A stretch of DNA of 61,797 bases from Geminisphaera colitermitum TAV2. Lineage in GTDB: Bacteria; Verrucomicrobiota; Verrucomicrobiia; Opitutales; Opitutaceae. The notes beneath the pieces are model-generated. The model was not told the origin of the DNA and searched no databases. It saw only the letters and a list, made by a program, of their open reading frames with translations. Position 1 is the stretch's first letter; the number at the start of each line of letters is the position of its first letter. Positions 17,979 through 26,684 of this stretch are shown here, piece after piece. The stretch covers positions 1 through 61,797 of the forward strand of contig NZ_ABEA03000110.1 of assembly GCF_000171235.2 (NCBI RefSeq), read 5' to 3'. A program made the position numbers and the translations under genes.

Positions 17979-18725
17979 CTACCAACTGATTTCCCAGTTT
18001 TGGCGTGTGTCATCTATGGGAGTGTAAAATGAGGCATCGAAGGGCTTTACGTGGCCATCACCGAAGAGGGCGTTGGCTTTGTTTTTGTGACGCATGGAGA
18101 TTGAGCCGACGGCGTCGGTATTCCTCCGGTTCAGGTGTGAGTCGGCTTTGCCTGCGTCATCCACGTAGCAGTCCGCCAGAAAGACCAATGTTGATAGGTT
18201 GTTGATTTGTGACATCTGAACGGGTGTGTCCATGGTGCCATTTTTTGGACGTATCCAAGTGTTCATGGCGTAGTGGCGCAGGAGTTGTTCTCCTTGATAC
18301 TTCGCGGCGGGGCAGCGGGGCTGGGAGGGTTTGTAGGAGGCGCTGGTGGACTCCATGCGGGGGAAATAGGGAAGAATCAACTGGTCCCATGTTTTCTCTC
18401 CTTCCGGTTTTGTGCCATCGAAGACATAGGGGAGGAATCCTTTGTGCTCCACGGTGTAAAGGGCGAAGGCGTTGCCGTATTGCCGGATGTTGGAGAGGCA
18501 GGTGGCGTTGCGCGCGGATTCGCGGACCGTGCCGAGGACACCGAGGGTAAGTGCGGCAAGGATGCCGATGATGGCGATGACGGTGAGCAGTTCGATGAGG
18601 GTGAAGGCGGAGTTGCCTTCGAGGGTCAGGGGGCGAGTGCTATGGAGTTCGGCGGCTTCGCTTGCCGCGAACTCAGCTCTCAAAGGTGTCAGAAAATGAA
18701 ACGAATAGCAGTGGTTGTGTTTCAT
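17979..18725 (-). CDS. Pseudopilin-like protein (type II secretion type, H-X9-DG)
   Basis: 248 aa. A long positively charged leader is followed by the prepilin cleavage/methylation motif SAFTLIELLTVIAIIGILAAL (about residues 40-60). A globular domain with RESARNATCLSNIRQYGNAFALY follows. The C-terminus has the ALFGDGHVKPF motif of the DUF1559-like H-X9-DG family, abundant in Planctomycetes/Verrucomicrobia. Its first-gene position, downstream of a LacI operator palindrome and 20 bp before the hydrolase, suggests a co-expressed surface or export component. Its exact role is unknown. Confidence 0.88.
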   Translation of the reverse strand: MKHNHCYSFHFLTPLRAEFAASEAAELHSTRPLTLEGNSAFTLIELLTVIAIIGILAALTLGVLGTVRESARNATCLSNIRQYGNAFALYTVEHKGFLPYVFDGTKPEGEKTWDQLILPYFPRMESTSASYKPSQPRCPAAKYQGEQLLRHYAMNTWIRPKNGTMDTPVQMSQINNLSTLVFLADCYVDDAGKADSHLNRRNTDAVGSISMRHKNKANALFGDGHVKPFDASFYTPIDDTRQNWEISW

Positions 18726-18813
18726 GGTTTAGGGGAGAGAGAGGCGTTTGGGTGTTATGCGGGTGTTCGAGGTCAGACGGGTGGACTGTCAGTCGGATAG
18801 ATGTAAAGTTTGA

Positions 18814-18825
18814 TGCAACGTTGCA
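18814..18825. promoter_or_regulatory. LacI-family operator palindrome
   Basis: A perfect 12-bp palindrome TGCAACGTTGCA, with the CG centre typical of LacI/GalR operators. It lies 89 bp upstream of the pseudopilin start, between the upstream lacI-type gene and the pseudopilin/hydrolase/PEP-CTERM cluster. It is most simply the binding site of the regulator encoded at 18893-19957. Confidence 0.65.
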
Positions 18826-18892
18826 CTAGGTCAATATTTTTCTGCTTTTTGAGGAGAATGTCAGGCGGGGGGGATGGATGGATGGCGGATGT

Positions 18893-19957
18893 TCAGATTT
18901 GGCTGACGCAGCTTTCGCCGGGGAAGATGGAGCCGCGGACGATGCGGCTGGTCAGCTGCCGGGCCGGGTTTGCGACGAGTTGCAGGAGCATTTCAACCGC
19001 CGTGTGACCCATCCGGTGGCGGTCGAGGTTGATGGCTGAAATAAAGGGCCATGCGCCTTGCAGCATGCGGGCGTTGTCGAGCGAAAACACGGCCATTTCG
19101 TCCGGGGTTCTGAGGCCGAGTTTCGCGGCGGTGAGGATGGCGTAGTAGGCGTATTGCAGATCGTAGGTGAGGAGCACGCTGGAACGGGAGTGTCCGCGTT
19201 TCATGTAGTCGTGCAGGCATGACAGGAGTGCTTGTGTGTCGGGTTCGTCGCCTCGGAGGAGCACTTCGCAACGGGCGGATCGGGTGGCCTGAGTGTGCGC
19301 GGAGGCGGAGGCATGGAAGGCGGCGAGTCGGGCGGCGGCACTGGGGTGGTCGCTTTCCTTGAGGGTGGTGCCGGTGTAGGTGATGTGTTTGTAGCCGTTG
19401 GCAACGAGATGGTCGAAGGCGAGGGCGACGTTATGGGGTTCGTCAGGAAAAATGCAGTTGCGGGCGGTTTGTTTGTCGGTGTCGAGCCAGACGACGGGGA
19501 TGCCGCTTTTGCGAATGATCGCGCGCACATGGGAGGGGACGCCAAATTCGACAATGAGGCCGTCAACGATGTTTTCCCGAAAGATAAGGGGCGTTTCCTC
19601 TTGGAGATTTTGTCCGAGTTCGGCGACGGTGACGAGGATGAGGTGCCGGCCTTGCGCGGAGAGGGCGTGCTGGATGCCGAGCATGTATTCCACACCGGGC
19701 AGGTTGGCGGGGTGGGTCTCCTTGGTTTCGTGCCGGATGAGCATGGCGATGCAGCCGCTGTCGCGTTTGCGCATGGAGCGGGCGGCCACGCTGGGTTTGT
19801 AGTTGAGGCGCGCGGCGACTGCCTGCACGTGGCGCCGGGTTTTTTCGGGAAAACGCTCGAGATTTTTCTGGCGTAGTATGTAGCCGACGGTCGCCAGGGA
19901 ATACCCGGATTCACGCGCCACGGTCTTGAGCGTTACCGCTGTCGCTGGATTGTTCAT
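18893..19957 (-). CDS. LacI-family transcriptional regulator
   Basis: 354 aa from the Met at 19957. The head VTLKTVARESGYSLATVGYILRQKNLERFPEKTR is a slightly divergent LacI helix-turn-helix. It is followed by the sensor domain (IVDGLIVEFG, GIPVVWLDTD, DHLVANGYKHITYTGT, FSLDNARM). The local order is regulator, operator palindrome, exported hydrolase cluster on the same strand, which suggests control of polysaccharide use. A G/C-rich homopolymer region lies about 50 bp upstream of the start. Confidence 0.92.
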   Translation of the reverse strand: MNNPATAVTLKTVARESGYSLATVGYILRQKNLERFPEKTRRHVQAVAARLNYKPSVAARSMRKRDSGCIAMLIRHETKETHPANLPGVEYMLGIQHALSAQGRHLILVTVAELGQNLQEETPLIFRENIVDGLIVEFGVPSHVRAIIRKSGIPVVWLDTDKQTARNCIFPDEPHNVALAFDHLVANGYKHITYTGTTLKESDHPSAAARLAAFHASASAHTQATRSARCEVLLRGDEPDTQALLSCLHDYMKRGHSRSSVLLTYDLQYAYYAILTAAKLGLRTPDEMAVFSLDNARMLQGAWPFISAINLDRHRMGHTAVEMLLQLVANPARQLTSRIVRGSIFPGESCVSQI

Positions 19958-20113
19958 TTTGCGCGGAGCGTGCGCGAAATGGCTGCGACGGGAAATGCAA
20001 AATGCGCCGGGGGGGGAGGGAGGCGGGGACATCACATTGAGTTGCCCCCGACAAAACACCCCGTCTGAGATTGCATCTCGCGTAACATTCTCTCCCCCCT
20101 TTTTACTCCAAGC

Positions 20114-21586
20114 ATGTCACTCACCCTGCAGATACTCATCCTCGTGCTTGTCGCCGCCGCGCTCGCGGGTGTCGTTTTCCTCCTGCTCCGGCGTCCGCCC
20201 CCGCCCGATTTTACGCTGCTCCTGCAAACCCTCGAAACACTCAAGGCCGGACTGTCTCACATTGAGCAAGCCTCACGCGACGACCTCGCCCGCCACCTCG
20301 GAGCGTTGCGCACCGAACTCGCCACGCAGCTTGCCCTCACACGCGAAGAGCAGGCCAGGTCCGCTGTCGTCACCCGCGACGACACCCGCGTCCTGTTCGC
20401 CGATTTCCAGAAAAACACGACCGCCGCACTCACCTCGATCCGCGAGGCGCAAAGCCAGCAATTCGCCGACGCGCGCCACGCCCAAAACCAGCAGCTTGCC
20501 GACACCCGCGAAGCCCAAAACACCCGGCTCAACGATTTTTCCAACCGCCTCGAAAAACTCCAGACCCTCCTCGCCACCGCCGCCGAGGACACGCGCGCCA
20601 CGCTCGACTCGCGTCTCGAAAAACTCGCCGCCCAAAACGCGCAAAAACTCGACGAAATGCGCCAGACCGTGGACGAAAAGCTCCAGAGCACCCTCGAAAA
20701 ACGCCTCGGCGAATCCTTCAAGCAAGTCAGCGAACGCCTTGAAAGCGTTCACAAATCCCTCGGCGAAATGCAGGCCGTCGCCACCGACGTCGGCGACCTC
20801 AAGCGCGTGCTCACGAATGTCAAAACCCGCGGCACCTGGGGCGAATACCAGCTTGGCGCCATCCTCGAAACCATGCTCCTGCCCGAGCAATACGAGACCA
20901 ACGTGAAGCCCAACCCGCGTTCCGAGAGCGTTGTTGAGTTTGCCGTGAAACTCCCCGGACGCGACGAGGCGGGCAAACCCGTCTGGCTGCCCATTGACGC
21001 CAAGTTCCCCAAGGAAAATTACGAGCGCCTCTCCGCCGCCTCCCTCCGTGCCGATCCCGTTGCCACCGAACAGGCAGCCCGCGACCTTGCCGCCGACGTG
21101 GAAAAGTCCGCCCGCGACATCCGCGACCGCTACATTTCCCCGCCGCACACCACCGACTTTGCCGTCCTCTTCCTGCCCACTGAGGGCCTTTACGCGGAAA
21201 TCATCCGTCGTCCCGGCGTGGCCGACAAAATCCAGCGCGAATACCGCGTCCTGCTCGCCGGCCCGAGCACCCTCGCCGCCCTTCTGAACAGCCTTCAAAT
21301 GGGCTTCAAAACCCTCGCCATTCAAAAACGTTCCAGCGAGGTCTGGAAACTTCTTGGCGCGGTGAAGACGCAGTTTGGCACTTTTGGAGAACTGCTCGCT
21401 AAGGTGCAAAAAAAACTGGACGAGGCCAGCAAGGTGGTCGGCGACGCCGCGCAGCGGCACGGCAGCATTACGCGGCGCATCGCAAAAGTGGAGGAGATGC
21501 CCGCCGCCGAGGCCGCCGAATTGCTTCCCCTGGAGGCGGATCAGACCGCGGCAAAAGGCGGGGACTCCGACCTGATTCCCTCCTGA
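20114..21586 (+). CDS. rmuC: DNA recombination protein RmuC
   Basis: 490 aa. N-terminal membrane helix (LQILILVLVAAALAGVVFLLL), a long Ala/Gln-rich coiled coil (about residues 35-220), then the conserved RmuC nuclease-like domain. The motifs are TWGEYQLGAILETMLLPEQYETN, LPIDAKFPKENYERL and FLPTEGLYAEI. RmuC limits inversion-type recombination at repeats. Length is typical. It is monocistronic and followed by a long inverted repeat. Confidence 0.95.
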   Translation: MSLTLQILILVLVAAALAGVVFLLLRRPPPPDFTLLLQTLETLKAGLSHIEQASRDDLARHLGALRTELATQLALTREEQARSAVVTRDDTRVLFADFQKNTTAALTSIREAQSQQFADARHAQNQQLADTREAQNTRLNDFSNRLEKLQTLLATAAEDTRATLDSRLEKLAAQNAQKLDEMRQTVDEKLQSTLEKRLGESFKQVSERLESVHKSLGEMQAVATDVGDLKRVLTNVKTRGTWGEYQLGAILETMLLPEQYETNVKPNPRSESVVEFAVKLPGRDEAGKPVWLPIDAKFPKENYERLSAASLRADPVATEQAARDLAADVEKSARDIRDRYISPPHTTDFAVLFLPTEGLYAEIIRRPGVADKIQREYRVLLAGPSTLAALLNSLQMGFKTLAIQKRSSEVWKLLGAVKTQFGTFGELLAKVQKKLDEASKVVGDAAQRHGSITRRIAKVEEMPAAEAAELLPLEADQTAAKGGDSDLIPS

Positions 21587-21593
21587 TTCTACT

Positions 21594-21714
21594 TTGTTAG
21601 AAAATCATTTTGGTCACGCAGAGACTCAAAGGCGTGGAGTAGAAAACAGAACAGCCAGAATCCTTTGCTTTTCTCTGTGCCTCTGCGTCTCTGCGTGAGA
21701 TTTCTTAACAAAAT
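21594..21714. repeat. Long inverted repeat after rmuC
   Basis: Arms at about 21594-21630 and 21679-21714 match as TTGTTAGAAAAT...CACGCAGAGAC against GTCTCTGCGTGAGATTTCTTAACAA. The middle is a loop. A related CAGAGRCACRRAGGC-type core also occurs in the repeat at 41121-41205 inside the prophage. A run of 10 G (21722-21731) follows. Confidence 0.75.
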
Positions 21715-21762
21715 AGTTTTAGGGGGGGGGGAGTGTGTGGTTTTTGCGTATGATGGCGGCCA

Positions 21763-22332
21763 ATGTGTTGCCATGGCTCGATGCGTGGCTACGGCATGAT
21801 GCCCATGTGTTCGTGCCGTTGGATTTTGTTTGCCGTGCTTTTGTCCGCGCCGGTGTTGCTGCTGGTGCCGTACGTGGTCGCGGAGCAGGGTAGGGTGGGG
21901 GACGCGAGTTCGGTTGTGAGTTCGGAGGCGCGGGCGGGCGAATACGACACTGTGATCGTCCCAAAACTCAAAACGTCGATCTACATCGGGAGCGTTTCGC
22001 TAACGCTCGCCCCTTTGCGACGGGGAGGGAACGGCGCTTACGCCGCCGACTACAAGGCGAGTGTCGTGCCGTTCTTTTTTTACAACGAGGCCGGCCGTTT
22101 TCAGATCGATTTCACCGACGAACATCTCGCCCAACTGGCACGCGGCGAGCGCGTGATGTTCAAGGGGAACGCCAAGTCAACGGGTGGCGGCGAGCGTCGT
22201 ATCGAGGGACACGCTACACCAGCTTCCCCGGGCGCAAAGACGGGGAAAATCAAGGTGCGGCTTTTTGTGGGCGCGAAGACCAGGCTGGTATTCGACTCCA
22301 CCTACGCGTTTGCGGAGACGGAGAGGAATTGA
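21763..22332 (+). CDS. Exported protein of unknown function
   Basis: 189 aa. N-terminal hydrophobic segment (WILFAVLLSAPVLLLVPYVVA) consistent with a signal peptide or anchor; the first about 15 residues are Met-rich, so the start could be any of several Met codons (21763, 21781 and others). The mature part is beta-rich (TSIYIGSVSLTLAPLRR, VVPFFFYNEAGRFQIDF) and ends with FVGAKTRLVFDSTYAFAE. No family recognised. Confidence 0.6.
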   Translation: MCCHGSMRGYGMMPMCSCRWILFAVLLSAPVLLLVPYVVAEQGRVGDASSVVSSEARAGEYDTVIVPKLKTSIYIGSVSLTLAPLRRGGNGAYAADYKASVVPFFFYNEAGRFQIDFTDEHLAQLARGERVMFKGNAKSTGGGERRIEGHATPASPGAKTGKIKVRLFVGAKTRLVFDSTYAFAETERN

Positions 22333-22416
22333 AAAAAGTCCGGCGCGGCGTCTGGTCAGGCTTTTTTGACGAAGTAGCCACTTGAACATGCGCGAGTTTT
22401 GTCTGTTGTCAGGGGC

Positions 22417-22629
22417 ATGTCCTTGGCCGAAATCAAAGAGGAAATCGCGCATTTGCCCTCTGCTGAATTGCACTATCTGGCGGCCTATACGTGGTATCTT
22501 TCGCGTCGGCAGGAACCGGGTTATGTCGAGGGACTGGACGCCAGCATGCGAGCCATGGATGGCGGAGAAAAAATGGCTCTCGATGATGTGTTGAGGCTGA
22601 GTGCCGACTTGCGGAAATCGGGAGCATGA
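22417..22629 (+). CDS. Small hypothetical protein (antitoxin-like size)
   Basis: 70 aa from the Met at 22417 (MSLAEIKEEIAHLPSAELHYLAAYTWYLSRR...). It is mostly helical and charged. It overlaps the next small frame by 29 nt, an arrangement seen in toxin-antitoxin pairs, but no family motif was recognised. It lies just outside the prophage. Confidence 0.5.
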   Translation: MSLAEIKEEIAHLPSAELHYLAAYTWYLSRRQEPGYVEGLDASMRAMDGGEKMALDDVLRLSADLRKSGA

Positions 22630-22852
22630 TGGGCTCAAACCATGGCTTGCCGGCGAGGCGACGCGCGCGTTGCTCGCGCAGCCGCCACGCAAACGCCTTC
22701 TCATGGAAGACGCCTTGCGGTGGCTCGCAGCCAATCCGTTTGTTGATCCTGATTTTTCCGTGAGGCTGCCGGACGGCAGAGTTTGCGGCGTTGTCTGTCG
22801 TGAAAAGGTCATTCTCACTGGTTTTTCGACGTTTTCAGTGGAGACTCGATAA
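22601..22852 (+). CDS. Small hypothetical protein, GTG start
   Basis: 83 aa, GTG start overlapping the end of the gene at 22417. Composition is protein-like in the middle (RLLMEDALRWLAANPFVDPDFSVRLPDGRVCGVVCREK). Its last about 12 codons run into sequence shared with the right prophage flank (GGTTTTTCGACGTTTTC), so the 3' end may have been replaced by a dispersed repeat. Function unknown. Confidence 0.4.
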   Translation: MPTCGNREHDGLKPWLAGEATRALLAQPPRKRLLMEDALRWLAANPFVDPDFSVRLPDGRVCGVVCREKVILTGFSTFSVETR

Positions 22853-22965
22853 GTTGATATAGCGGGAGTTGGCGCGGTAGCGCCCGTAGCGCAGGCATCT
22901 TGCCTGCCATCTAAATTGATTGCGCGAAGCGCGGTGACATCGGTTTGTCACGTAGTTCGGTGCTT
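22822..22965 (+). repeat. Dispersed repeat, left prophage flank copy
   Basis: Contains GGTTTTTCGACGTTTTC, then GGCGCGGTAGCGCCCGTAGC and GCAGGCATCTTGCCTGC, then GCGCGAAGCGC and ACGTAGTTCGG-GCTTTA. The same blocks in the same order occur in reverse complement at about 58455-58610 on the other side of the prophage. It looks like a host dispersed palindromic element rather than phage sequence. Confidence 0.65.
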
Positions 22966-23044
22966 TATCCTGAATGCTTGAATTGATTGGAACAGGTGCG
23001 ATTTGGTGCGATTCTGTATGATTCGCCGGGATGGGGAGTTGCGG

Positions 23045-23085
23045 GAAAATGAAAAATGCCGTTCCACAAATGTTTGGAACGGCAT
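23045..23085 (-). terminator. Terminator of the left prophage arm
   Basis: Perfect 10-bp stem (ATGCCGTTCC at 23056-23065 with GGAACGGCAT at 23076-23085, 10-nt loop). Read on the - strand it is followed by TTTTTCATTTT. It lies 31 bp beyond the portal stop codon and would end the leftward late transcript. Confidence 0.75.
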
Positions 23086-23116
23086 CGGACGGGAACGAAA
23101 AATGTTTGGAATGGGT
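23068..23116 (+). other. Candidate transposase-binding repeats, left end
   Basis: Two direct copies of a 15-19 bp motif: AAATGTTTGGAACGG (23068-23082) and AAAAATGTTTGGAATGGGT (23098-23116). The motif recurs in inverted orientation at the right end. A weaker relative (TTGATTGGAACAGG) lies at about 22983-22996. Mu transposase binds several such sites at each end. Confidence 0.5.
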
Positions 23117-24675
23117 CAGCGACGCGATGTGGCCGCTCCGTTCGCAGCAAATGCTGTCAGCGCGTTTTCCAAGATGTCGGCAGCAGCTACTGGGTCGAGC
23201 GTGGCACAATAGGCATCTACTCGACGTAGGAAGTCGTCGGGGGTGTGCGACGTGGCAACCAATGCTTCCAATGGTGCAAAGGCTTTGCCGAGGGTTTGCG
23301 CAAGGCGTGCAGCACCCGTGCGCAAGATGGCGTCGTCAGCCTGATGGATGGCTTTTTTCGGGGAGGGGGAACGGTGCAGGCTGATGTTCATGGGGAACAT
23401 TCCGCCTCCCCCCCCAGCAGTTTCATCGCGTTCGATGGGGAGGCCCAGACGTTCGGATAGGATTTCGAGGCCGGCGTCCTGAACGCGCAGACCACCGCCT
23501 TTCAGCGAGACGAGAAAATCGGAGGTGGCTTTCATCTCGGCGAGCGAGACGCTGCCAAAGACGGCTACGGGAGGTTTCCCGATGAGGCCGTTGTAACTCA
23601 AAATGTCAGCGAAGAGCTGGTCGCGCAGTGTCCGGGCAAGGCGGCGAGCGTCGTTGGAGCGTTTGTCTTGGCGAATGCCTTCTTGGATATTGGCGACTCC
23701 GCTGCCGAGGCCGGTTGAGGAAGCATCAGAGGAGAGCGTCTGTCCGAGGATTAGTTTGGAGATTTCTTCGTTCGCGACGCGGTGGAAGGTTTCGAAGGCG
23801 GAACCGGTGTCGGATGCTGCGGCTTGTTTGAGTTCAACCTCGGTTTCGCGGCTGATGATTAGTCCGCCGAGGCGGGTGCAAAGTGAGAGCGCCCGCTCCA
23901 TGATGATTCGGGTGCCGTCATCGGCTTGATCGTATTTCCCGACGATGAACGGTGTGCCGTATTTTTCCAGGAAGCGTGCCCACCATTCACGATCCATCGA
24001 ACCGAATAGCCACCAGAAGACGATTGAGCGCATCGGGCCGCCCCAATTGTCGGGAGCGCTGAGGGAATGGCCTCGGTGAATGATGTAACTGCCTCCATCG
24101 GCGACGTGAGAGGTGGAGAGCGGCATCCCGTTGGCGTCGGTGTCGAGGATGCGCAAGGTTCCGGTGGTGAAATCGAGCAACTCGTAGGGGACGGGGATGA
24201 GGTTTGCGACCTCGTAGGTTACGGGGTGTCCCTCGACAACCAGTGTGCTTGCGCGGAACGTTTTTTCCACGACGGAGACCGGGTAGAGTGTGCTGTCGAG
24301 AAGGTGTGCGCAGGCGGATTCCCAACTCGCGAGATTGGTGATTTGCTTTTCAATCACCTTGGCGGCGAGGCAGTCGTCGGGTGACAATTTATCTTCAGGC
24401 TGAAGACTGAGCGTGTCGCCGGTCACTGCCTCTTTGCGTTCGGAAAACCTTCCCTGCAAATGCGCGTGCGAAGCGATGATGTCGCGGTAAAGGGCAAACA
24501 GGTCGCGGCAATCTCCGCGCTCGGCGGTGCGCAGGATTTGATGGATGCGGTCAACGTCGATGTCGCTCGCAAGCTGTTCGCGCGTGAAGTGCAGATTGAA
24601 GTTTGTGCGGCGTTGGGAAGGCGGCGCAAGGGGGGGGGGGGAGGATCGTAGGGGGAGATGTGATACTGGATGCAT
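23116..24675 (-). CDS. Phage portal protein (Mu gp29-like, DUF935)
   Basis: 519 aa, the usual size of Mu gp29 portals. DUF935-like blocks include RIHQILRTAERGDCRDLFALYRDI (about residues 43-66), IRDPHLQ-like IASHAHLQGRFSERK, GHPVTYEVANLIPVP and WWARFLEKYGTPFIVGKY. The portal forms the dodecameric DNA channel at the capsid vertex. It starts 18 nt after the terminase nuclease gene. Its first codons include a C12 run (24630-24641 on the + strand as G) encoding prolines. It is the last gene of the leftward arm, so it sits at the phage end, unlike in Mu. Confidence 0.9.
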   Translation of the reverse strand: MHPVSHLPLRSSPPPLAPPSQRRTNFNLHFTREQLASDIDVDRIHQILRTAERGDCRDLFALYRDIIASHAHLQGRFSERKEAVTGDTLSLQPEDKLSPDDCLAAKVIEKQITNLASWESACAHLLDSTLYPVSVVEKTFRASTLVVEGHPVTYEVANLIPVPYELLDFTTGTLRILDTDANGMPLSTSHVADGGSYIIHRGHSLSAPDNWGGPMRSIVFWWLFGSMDREWWARFLEKYGTPFIVGKYDQADDGTRIIMERALSLCTRLGGLIISRETEVELKQAAASDTGSAFETFHRVANEEISKLILGQTLSSDASSTGLGSGVANIQEGIRQDKRSNDARRLARTLRDQLFADILSYNGLIGKPPVAVFGSVSLAEMKATSDFLVSLKGGGLRVQDAGLEILSERLGLPIERDETAGGGGGMFPMNISLHRSPSPKKAIHQADDAILRTGAARLAQTLGKAFAPLEALVATSHTPDDFLRRVDAYCATLDPVAAADILENALTAFAANGAATSRR

Positions 24676-24693
24676 GGCGATGTCGTTGGCGGG

Positions 24694-25443
24694 TCAGAGT
24701 GAGTGGCGATGTTGAGCGCGGCGGGCGCGGAGATTTTCGGGGGCGTAGGGATTTCTTATCCCATTGCGGGGAGGTCGGGCGGCGGCTTGGAACGCGCCGA
24801 CTTGCGCAGCGTGGGCAGTGATCGGACCGCCCTTGGCTGTGACCGCGTGGATGGAGAGTTTGATAGCGTCGAACACGTCGCCGTGGTCGCCGTCCTCGGC
24901 AACGTCAGTGTCGAACGTGCCACGGTCGCGGGTGACGAGGCGGATGCTTGTTTTGACCCAATCGTCTGGTGGAAGGGCGACGTAACCGTCCTCAATCGTG
25001 TTCACGAACAGGTTGCCGAGGTAGCTCTTAAAAAGCATGGACTCGCCGCCGTAGCTCGTGGTCTCGCTGCTGATCACGAGTGAGACGGGCACGATCCCGG
25101 CGAGTTGCGAGCGGAGGTCGCTCGCAAAAAAGCGTTCACTTGTGGCGTCGATGCAAAGGCGTCGGGCACGGAGGCCGTGCGGCAGACCGCGCACAACGGT
25201 TTCCACAATGGAGCGCGTGACGGCGGGGTTGTCGGTTTTCCAGCGCACGATCAGGCGCATGACGTGCGTTAGCGACACCTGCTGATTGACGGCCAAGACG
25301 CTGGGATTGCTCTTTTTTTTCGTTGTGGTGCCGAGGTCGAGACCAAGGCCGATGCGCGGAAAATCAGGAAGGAAACTCTCTCGCCAGCGGACTGGCAGGA
25401 CGTGTTCGGCGTTGACGGTTTTTTGCGGGCGGGAGGGTTTCAT
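24694..25443 (-). CDS. Large terminase, nuclease part (split Mu gp28)
   Basis: 249 aa. An RNase H-like nuclease domain with acidic residues in GLGLDLGTT (Asp36), LCIDATSE (Asp99) and EDGDHGDVFDAIK (about residues 183-194), the normal C-terminal half of a headful terminase. There is no ATPase domain in this frame. Together with the 304-aa ATPase gene at 26681 it adds up to about 553 aa, the length of intact Mu gp28. Its ATG overlaps the stop of the methyltransferase gene (ATGA), so it is probably translationally coupled to that gene. Confidence 0.85.
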   Translation of the reverse strand: MKPSRPQKTVNAEHVLPVRWRESFLPDFPRIGLGLDLGTTTKKKSNPSVLAVNQQVSLTHVMRLIVRWKTDNPAVTRSIVETVVRGLPHGLRARRLCIDATSERFFASDLRSQLAGIVPVSLVISSETTSYGGESMLFKSYLGNLFVNTIEDGYVALPPDDWVKTSIRLVTRDRGTFDTDVAEDGDHGDVFDAIKLSIHAVTAKGGPITAHAAQVGAFQAAARPPRNGIRNPYAPENLRARRAQHRHSL

Positions 25444-26684
25444 ACTACCTCCTCACGATTGCGGGCCCAGTATTCGACGATCCTGCGTCCGATCCATTCT
25501 GCGCAGGGAACTGCAACGGCGTTTCCGAGCATTCGATAGCGCACGCTGTCAGAGTGTCCGGCAGTCCATCCATCGGGGAAACCTTGCAGGCGTTCGCATT
25601 CCAACGGTGTCAGGCGACGCACGCCGACCAGAGAGGAGACAACACACGGAGACGAATCTCCGCCGCCCGCGCCTGCGGTGAGCGCGCATGTTGTCTCGCT
25701 TGGTGTGCCGTGGCCGTTTCGTCCGATGCGCTGTTGAAAAGCGAACGCATCGGAAACGACGAGTCCGCGTCCAAAGTTTTTATCCTGATTGCGACAGTTC
25801 GACGTGAGGCAATCCGCGACAAGATTTTGACATTCGTCACTCGCCGGGCCACCCGTCCCCTTTTCCCATTTCGAGGTGACGGTGCGCGTGATCTGCGGTT
25901 GGGAAATCAACAGCCCTGAGTGTGCATCCTGGCCGTTAAAACCTCCGGGATGTGCGCCGGGATTCAGGGCTCCTGTGATGCAGGGGATGTAGGCACCGTG
26001 GCCGTCGAGGTCGGTTGTGCGTCGGCCACCACGCGCAGAGCAACTGCCAAGGGTGCCGGCAACGTCTTCCTGCGCTTTTCGGCGCGGCGCAGGATGCCCG
26101 CGCAAGCCTTGCGCGAGAGAAAGTATTTCGGCTCCGGCGACGGCTCCAAAATCTCCGCGAGCGAACACGCCGAAGAGCCTTCGTCGGGACTGGGCCACTC
26201 CGAAGTGTTGAGCATCAAGCAGCCGCCAAACCCCATGATACCCGATCCCTGCCAGCGCATGGAGGACACGCGCGAAATCCCGGCCTTTGTCGGAAGAGAG
26301 CAGGCCAGGGACATTTTCCCACACAACGAAACGAGGACGGAGTTCGGCGACGATGCGGACGAGTTCATAAAAAAGACCTGAGCGGGCGCCGGACAAACCA
26401 GCTCGCTTTCCAGCGACGGATAAATCCTGACAAGGGAAACCGCCGCAAATCACGTCCACGGGCGCGAGCGTGGAAACATCCACCTCACGGATGTCGGCGA
26501 ATTTCTCGCATGTAGGGAAACGACGGCGAAGCAGGTCGCGGCAATTTTCATCAATTTCGATCTGCCAACAATCGTTCATCCCGGCGCGTTTGAAACCGAG
26601 ATCGAAGCCGCCGATCCCGGCGAACAGCGAACCGAACGTCAGTGCTGGCGCGGCGGCAAGAGGGGGGGGAGGGCGGGGCGTCAT
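25440..26684 (-). CDS. DNA cytosine-5 methyltransferase
   Basis: 414 aa from the Met at 26684, chosen because the ATG overlaps the terminase stop; the frame extends further upstream but as a shadow of the terminase. All key motifs are present: I (FGSLFAGIGGFDLGF, residues 17-31), IV with catalytic Cys85 (GGFPCQDLS), VI (WENVPGLL, 122-129), VIII (QSRRRLFGVF), a target-recognition region, IX/X (LTPLECERLQGFPDGW ... LGNAVAVPCAEWIG). It probably methylates phage DNA against host restriction. It sits exactly between the two halves of the large terminase with 4-nt overlaps at both ends. Confidence 0.95.
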   Translation of the reverse strand: MTPRPPPPLAAAPALTFGSLFAGIGGFDLGFKRAGMNDCWQIEIDENCRDLLRRRFPTCEKFADIREVDVSTLAPVDVICGGFPCQDLSVAGKRAGLSGARSGLFYELVRIVAELRPRFVVWENVPGLLSSDKGRDFARVLHALAGIGYHGVWRLLDAQHFGVAQSRRRLFGVFARGDFGAVAGAEILSLAQGLRGHPAPRRKAQEDVAGTLGSCSARGGRRTTDLDGHGAYIPCITGALNPGAHPGGFNGQDAHSGLLISQPQITRTVTSKWEKGTGGPASDECQNLVADCLTSNCRNQDKNFGRGLVVSDAFAFQQRIGRNGHGTPSETTCALTAGAGGGDSSPCVVSSLVGVRRLTPLECERLQGFPDGWTAGHSDSVRYRMLGNAVAVPCAEWIGRRIVEYWARNREEVV

